In this document: positions 59,934 to 64,000 of the stretch, in pieces
Numbering within the stretch: position 1 is the first letter of the stretch
Layout of the letters: each line of letters begins with the position of its first letter
NCBI GenBank assembly: GCA_002633005.1
Contig: NMRA01000001.1
Span: forward strand, 1,660,198-1,724,197
Reading direction: 5' to 3'
DNA length: 64,000 nucleotides
Origin: Phoronis australis
Taxonomy: Eukaryota > Phoronida > Phoronidae
The notes under the pieces: model-generated
The model's input: only the letters and a program-made list of their open reading frames with translations
The model's database searches: none
Told to the model about the DNA's origin: nothing
Made by a program: the position numbers and the translations under genes

Positions 59934-61888
59934 CTAACGCTTCGTATTCTGCCGCGCTCGTCGGTTTTCCTCTTCGGAGAGCCGCTGGGTGATGTACATG
60001 TATGCACGCGTCACGCACGGCCCTGTCCCGGTCACTGTGACCACGCGATTCTGAGTGCCCGGTTTGAATACGCCCTTCTTGGAGATTTGGATGTTGGCAC
60101 CTGTCTGGTGCTGAATCTCCAGTATGCCCCGCCCACCCAGACCCAGGATGACGCCCACTAGGTTCTCAGACACCTCGATCTCCTTCCTTGTAAGCTCGTC
60201 AACATCTGGTTCATCAAGCAATTTGTCGTCCATATCCATACCAAGACCGAATGAATTCTTATTCATAGGTTCACGATCGCCAACGAAACCAGTCCGCCCG
60301 AAGCTGAAATCCCCAAACATGTCACCAGAGGACGACGTTCCCCCGAACAGCGCGCTCATTTGGCTCGGCTCGCCCATGCCGCTCGGGTTGCTGCCCACGG
60401 GTCCGAACAGGCTGCCACTGTTGCCACTGTTCGTGTTCATACCCCCACCACCAAGACTGGTTCCGCTGTTGGAGCCTGCCAAAAGGTTAGTGCCCGAGTT
60501 GGACAGATTGGTGCCACTGCCGCTTCCCCCCATACCGGTCGATGCAGACGCACCCAGCGAGGCGATATTTCCCAACAAATTGGCCATGAGACTCCCTAAC
60601 AGGCCTCCACCCTGGTTCATGCCCAGATTGAAGAAGCCATAGTTGGCCAGTGTGGCTAAAGCACTCGTGATCTCCTCAGTAGCCAGCTCAGAATAACCAC
60701 TACCTCTTAGTGTTGACTTGATGTTCTCAGTCGCCATGTTAGGAAGTCGCTGGTGGTGGTGCTGCTGATGCTGCTGCGACTGCTGCTGGTGGTGATGCAT
60801 GTTTTGCTGGTTGCTGATGTTCAAGTTATTCATCTGCCCGCGGATGTTAGCCCCACTCAGGCTGCCGTTTCCACCACCGGAGTTCTGCAGTCCGCCACCA
60901 ATCACGCCAGTACCAGTCCCACGGAAGGGGCCACCGCCCATCATCCCTGCACTGGCCGGGCCTGAACCCATGCCCTGGCCAGGGCCACTGGCAAACGGTG
61001 AGCCCGTAGGGTTGGAGCTGGCCACCGGACCGGTCACTTCGGAGTAGCTGATATTGAGGCAGCTGCCACTCTGAGGGTCTTCAGCAATCTTCTCCAGAAT
61101 CATTTGCGTGGCCTGGCGAGTCTGGTCTGGCTCACCTACAACATTCATGTGAGTAAATGGAGCAACAGTGACACGATCAACACATTATGTCTCATTACGG
61201 AACCAGACAACATCATATGTCTCATTACAGAACCAGACAACAACATTATATGTCTCATTACGGAACCAGACAACATTATATGTCTCATTACGGAACCAGA
61301 CAACAACATTATATGTCTCATTACGGAACCAGACAACAACATTACATGTCTCATTACGGAACCAGACAACAACATTATATGTCTCATTACAGAACCAGAC
61401 AACAACGTTAATAACTTGGCAGAAAGAAAACAGTGTTTGGCTATAAAATGTGTACGAAGGGTAAGGAACAATGGAACACGAAATGTAAGGAGAAAATGTC
61501 AACTTCCAAGCCAGTTTGAAACAAGATCACACGTCAAAGAATGAGTATCAGTAGGTGATGGTGACTTACACAAGACAATTATTGGAGTGATGGTATTTAA
61601 TCTTTTTCTGTTTAGCCCCAGCATTAATGCAAGCCCAGAATATAACTTGTTACATTACATGCACCAAAGTCTCAAGGATGCCAGCAGTCACACCAACGCA
61701 CATTTCTGTTCTAAGATCCTTTATAACCACTCACCAGCGACTGTAATGCACCTCTCGGACAGGTTAAGGTCCTTAGATTTCTGCGAGATTTGAACGTAGG
61801 CACCACTTTGTTCCTTGATCCGCCGAATGAACACACCACACTTTCCAATGATCATACCAGCTGTGCTGTTGGGTACCAGAATCTTCAC
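59934..61888 (-). CDS. NOVA1: NOVA-type KH-domain RNA-binding protein, C-terminal part (KH2 and KH3), incomplete at right edge
   Basis: Splicing regulator that binds YCAY clusters in pre-mRNA, nuclear. Two minus-strand coding exons: 61888-61735 and 61135-59934, 452 codons including the stop; phase matches at the GT-AG junction. Exon one is KH2: VKILVPNSTAGMIIGKCG, then EQSGAYVQISQK and LSERCITVAGEPDQTR. Next come the family signature EDPQSGSCLNISYSEVTGPV and ASSNPTGSP. A long G/S/N-rich linker with an HHHQQQSQQHQQHHHQ run follows, then ALATLANYGFFNLG (compare the NOVA ALNTLASYGYNLNTLG). KH3 is VSENLVGVILGLGGRG, ANIQISKKG, FKPGTQNRVVTVTG, and the protein ends AYMYITQRLSEEE-NRRARQNTKR. KH1 and the N-terminus are off the window. 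Whether it corresponds to NOVA1 or NOVA2 is not meaningful for an invertebrate. Confidence 0.93.
61187..61412. repeat. Minisatellite, seven copies of 30 or 33 bp, in a NOVA intron
   Basis: Units begin ATGTCTCATTACGGAACCAG and continue with ACAACATTAT (30 bp) or ACAACAACATTAT (33 bp), starting at 61187, 61217, 61250, 61280, 61313, 61346 and 61379. Because 30 and 33 are both multiples of three, every frame on both strands stays open and produces spurious ORFs. It lies between the KH2 exon and the last exon. Confidence 0.92.
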
Positions 61889-64000
61889 CTGTGATAAAAC
61901 CAAAGGTAAGTCCCAAACTTAAATGATACGCACAGAAAATAATCCAACCTCAGCGGTTATTACCAGCCATAACAACGGAGTGCAAATGGAATTCCCCCTT
62001 GTGACAGTAGAATTGAACGTCATGCATAGCCATCTGCCAAGACAGGGAACTTACCGGAAATTTAATAACGTGAAAAAGCCATACATTTTCCTATAGTTAG
62101 GATACAATCAAGAGTAAATTACATTTATAATATCTTATGAAGCTGCAGCTCAAAGATGAATGATACACGAAAGCCTATATACAATGGGTCACCGTCACCA
62201 CAATTTGATGAGAGAGTTGCACTTTTGTGTAGCTGTACGAGTTATAAAATGTCCAGTTGCATTAAAAATCGGAATTCACCTTCACGACAGTTGCGTGGAA
62301 GCCGAATTCATCGTCAATGTAGCCTTCCTTAATGAGCGAGAACGAAGGAGAATTAACAGGAAAGTTCATAAGGAGGCTAGGTCCTTCTGCAATTACAATT
62401 TTGCCCCCAAAATGTTTATTAACTCATTTTTAAATGCCCACATATTCATATTTGGGTGCATATTGCTGTCATCTCTGTCTGGGCATCCAGGCATCTGCAT
62501 CTCCTAAATCCCTTGCAGGATCTTGGCAGGTGCATTCCTATGGGGTTCACAACAGAGGGCGACAAGTTTCGGACCGACCCGAATACCGCTGTGCCTCCTA
62601 GTTTAAGTTGTTACGTTACCCTCTGTATCTTCAAAGGTCCTCAACCAATTTTCATGAAATTTGCCAAATAGGCATGTGTTAATGAGATGACTCTACAATT
62701 TCATTTTCGGATGGATTCAAGGCATTTTGCTTCACCTAGAAGCCATATCAACCAAACCCCTCTTAGAAGAATGATTGTGAAAATTGTCATGTATGTTCTT
62801 ACTATGAAGAGGACGGATGGCGACGACATTCTAACGACTTCGACTACTGTGCTGCCTCCTAGTGCCAGTTTTGGTTTTTTGCGCCCATGGCTGTATCTCC
62901 TTAACACTATGCAGGATCGTTACTTAATTTAGCAAGTGTATTTATGGGAATATGACAACGGACGACGACTTTCGGACATATTTGACTACCGGTGTTCCCC
63001 CTAGTGGCAATTTTAGTTTTTTGTGTTTAATTCTACATCTTCAATGGTCTTTAACAGATTTTCATAAAATTTCGAATATAGGCATCTGTCAGTGAGATGA
63101 CACCAACCTTACTTTTTTGGATGGAATTGAGGTATTTTGCACCACCTAATGGCCATTTTTGCTGTTTTTGAGTCTGCCCTCTATCAACCAAACCATTCAA
63201 AGAAGGATTGTGAAAATTGGCAAAGATGTTCTTAGTGTGAAGAGGATGGTTGACGATTATTATCCGACTTTGACTGCTGTGGCGCCTCCTAGTGGCAGTT
63301 TTTTGCGTTCATACCTGTATCTCCTTAACCTACAGCAGGATCTTTATTAAATTGAGCAAGTGTATTTACATGAAGTTGACAACGGACGAGGATGACTTTC
63401 AGACGAATCCAGCGAACGCTGTGCCCCCTTGAGGCAATTTTTTTTCTGTTTTACTTTGCTTCTCAGAAGTTCCTTGACATATTTTTATGAAATTTGGTAA
63501 TAAGCTTTCTATTAAAGAAGCGATGGCACGTTCCCGTTTTCGGAAGGATTTGATTTTTGCGCCATCTAGTGGCCATTTTTATAATACAAATATACACCGC
63601 CAGAAGCACACCTTTAGAGATACACTCGTGGGCACATTACAACACTCCGCATTGGTCTTGTTGCTGTTAACAGATTCAGCTGTCGTAACAATTTCGTCCG
63701 ATTACCTTCGTCTTGCAGTTGTCTCTAGCCTGTGGTTTTTGAAAATTGATGCGGTTGCGTGGAATTTTTAGTTTTTCATTATTTGAAACAGTCCACCTGA
63801 ACTGAACAGAAGCAATGCGGGTTCCTATTATGTTCTTTTCTTTATTCAACTGAAACCAGTTTCACTCTAGCAGCACTCATCGTGCGAGGCACTAGGTCAT
63901 ACAGCTGACTTAGTAAGCTACTGCATTTAAAACCTTATTGCATATGTTTATGTGGCTTTCGAAAAAATCCTAGATCTTGGCTGAAATTGACGTGGATAGG
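61889..64000 (-). other. NOVA intron, partial
   Basis: Sequence upstream of the KH2 exon. I find no KH1 exon (expected GKGGQTI-like loop) before the window ends. The interval from about 62585 to 63580 is the inverted repeat array described separately. Confidence 0.55.
62585..63580 (-). repeat. Second array of the roughly 430-bp repeat, inverted orientation
   Basis: The reverse complement of the array at 36.4-37.4 kb matches this sequence phrase by phrase: TTTTCGGATGG, CTATCAACCAAACC, ATTGTGAAAATTG, CTGTGGCGCCTCCTAGTGGCAG, TTTTCATAAAATT. CTCF-like words in reverse orientation occur at about 62591, 62854, 62996, 63141, 63281, 63422 and 63561. The GCCTCCTAGTG landmark at 62854 and 63284 gives a period of 430 bp. 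It lies in a NOVA intron. Confidence 0.85.

Noticed and set aside
60124-60642. 172-codon plus-strand ORF, proline-rich
   Set aside because: Opposite-strand shadow of the glycine/serine-rich NOVA linker exon.
61187-61412. Regular 30-33 bp repeats resembling a CRISPR array
   Set aside because: The units are contiguous and almost wholly identical, without unique spacers, and the genome is eukaryotic. It is a minisatellite.
61104-61544. ORFs of 74-146 codons in several frames on both strands (repeated LITEPDN, CNETYNVVVWF and similar)
   Set aside because: They arise from the 30/33-bp minisatellite in a NOVA intron, whose period keeps every frame open. No splice context or family similarity.

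Overview
The window is animal nuclear DNA from an AT-rich draft assembly (one N at 48275). Its genes are split by GT-AG introns and show no operon-like features. Protein content points to a marine invertebrate. A galectin with four carbohydrate-recognition domains (CRDs) is a class best known from molluscs, so a mollusc or other lophotrochozoan is my best guess, but the sequence does not prove it.

Layout. (1) Positions 392-6205, minus strand: the N-terminal half of SNW1/SKIP, nine coding exons; the gene runs off the left edge. (2) Positions 8315-17338, plus strand: a complete ADCK1-like UbiB-family kinase, nine coding exons, 518 residues. It lies head-to-head with SNW1 across about 2.1 kb, an arrangement I recall from human 14q24.3. 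Its introns carry a piggyBac-like element, a MITE-like element and decayed exon copies. (3) Positions 17.4-21.4 kb: non-coding, with an ADCK1 3' tail, short tandem repeats and a 5'-truncated L1/Tx1-like LINE. (4) Positions 21425-32991, minus strand: galectin gene G1, two CRDs, about 277 residues. (5) Positions 33-38.9 kb: G1 upstream DNA, an array of roughly 430-bp repeats carrying CTCF-like words, and a broken copy of the ADCK1 last exon. (6) Positions 38979-51283, minus strand: galectin gene G2, four CRDs, with a frameshift in its last exon. (7) Positions 51.3-59.9 kb: G2 upstream DNA paralogous to that of G1, then DNA without recognised genes that probably includes the 3' UTR of the next gene. 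(8) Positions 59934-61888, minus strand: the C-terminal part of a NOVA-type KH RNA-binding protein; its 5' exons lie off the right edge. (9) Positions 62.5-63.6 kb: a second array of the same roughly 430-bp repeat, in inverted orientation.

The main structural story is a tandem segmental duplication. DNA from the ADCK1 last exon through the galectin gene and its upstream region (about 17.06-36.0 kb) recurs at about 37.98-55.0 kb. The ADCK1 fragment at 37.98 kb is its footprint. The two galectins then diverged in CRD number. G1 stops one codon after the splice junction where G2 continues into its second CRD. G1's two CRDs are themselves tandem copies of a unit present once in G2. Shared flanks show that several transposons arrived after these duplications.

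SNW1 (spliceosome and transcription co-factor), ADCK1 (mitochondrial kinase-like protein) and NOVA (splicing regulator) are not expected to share a pathway with the galectins. Their proximity looks positional.
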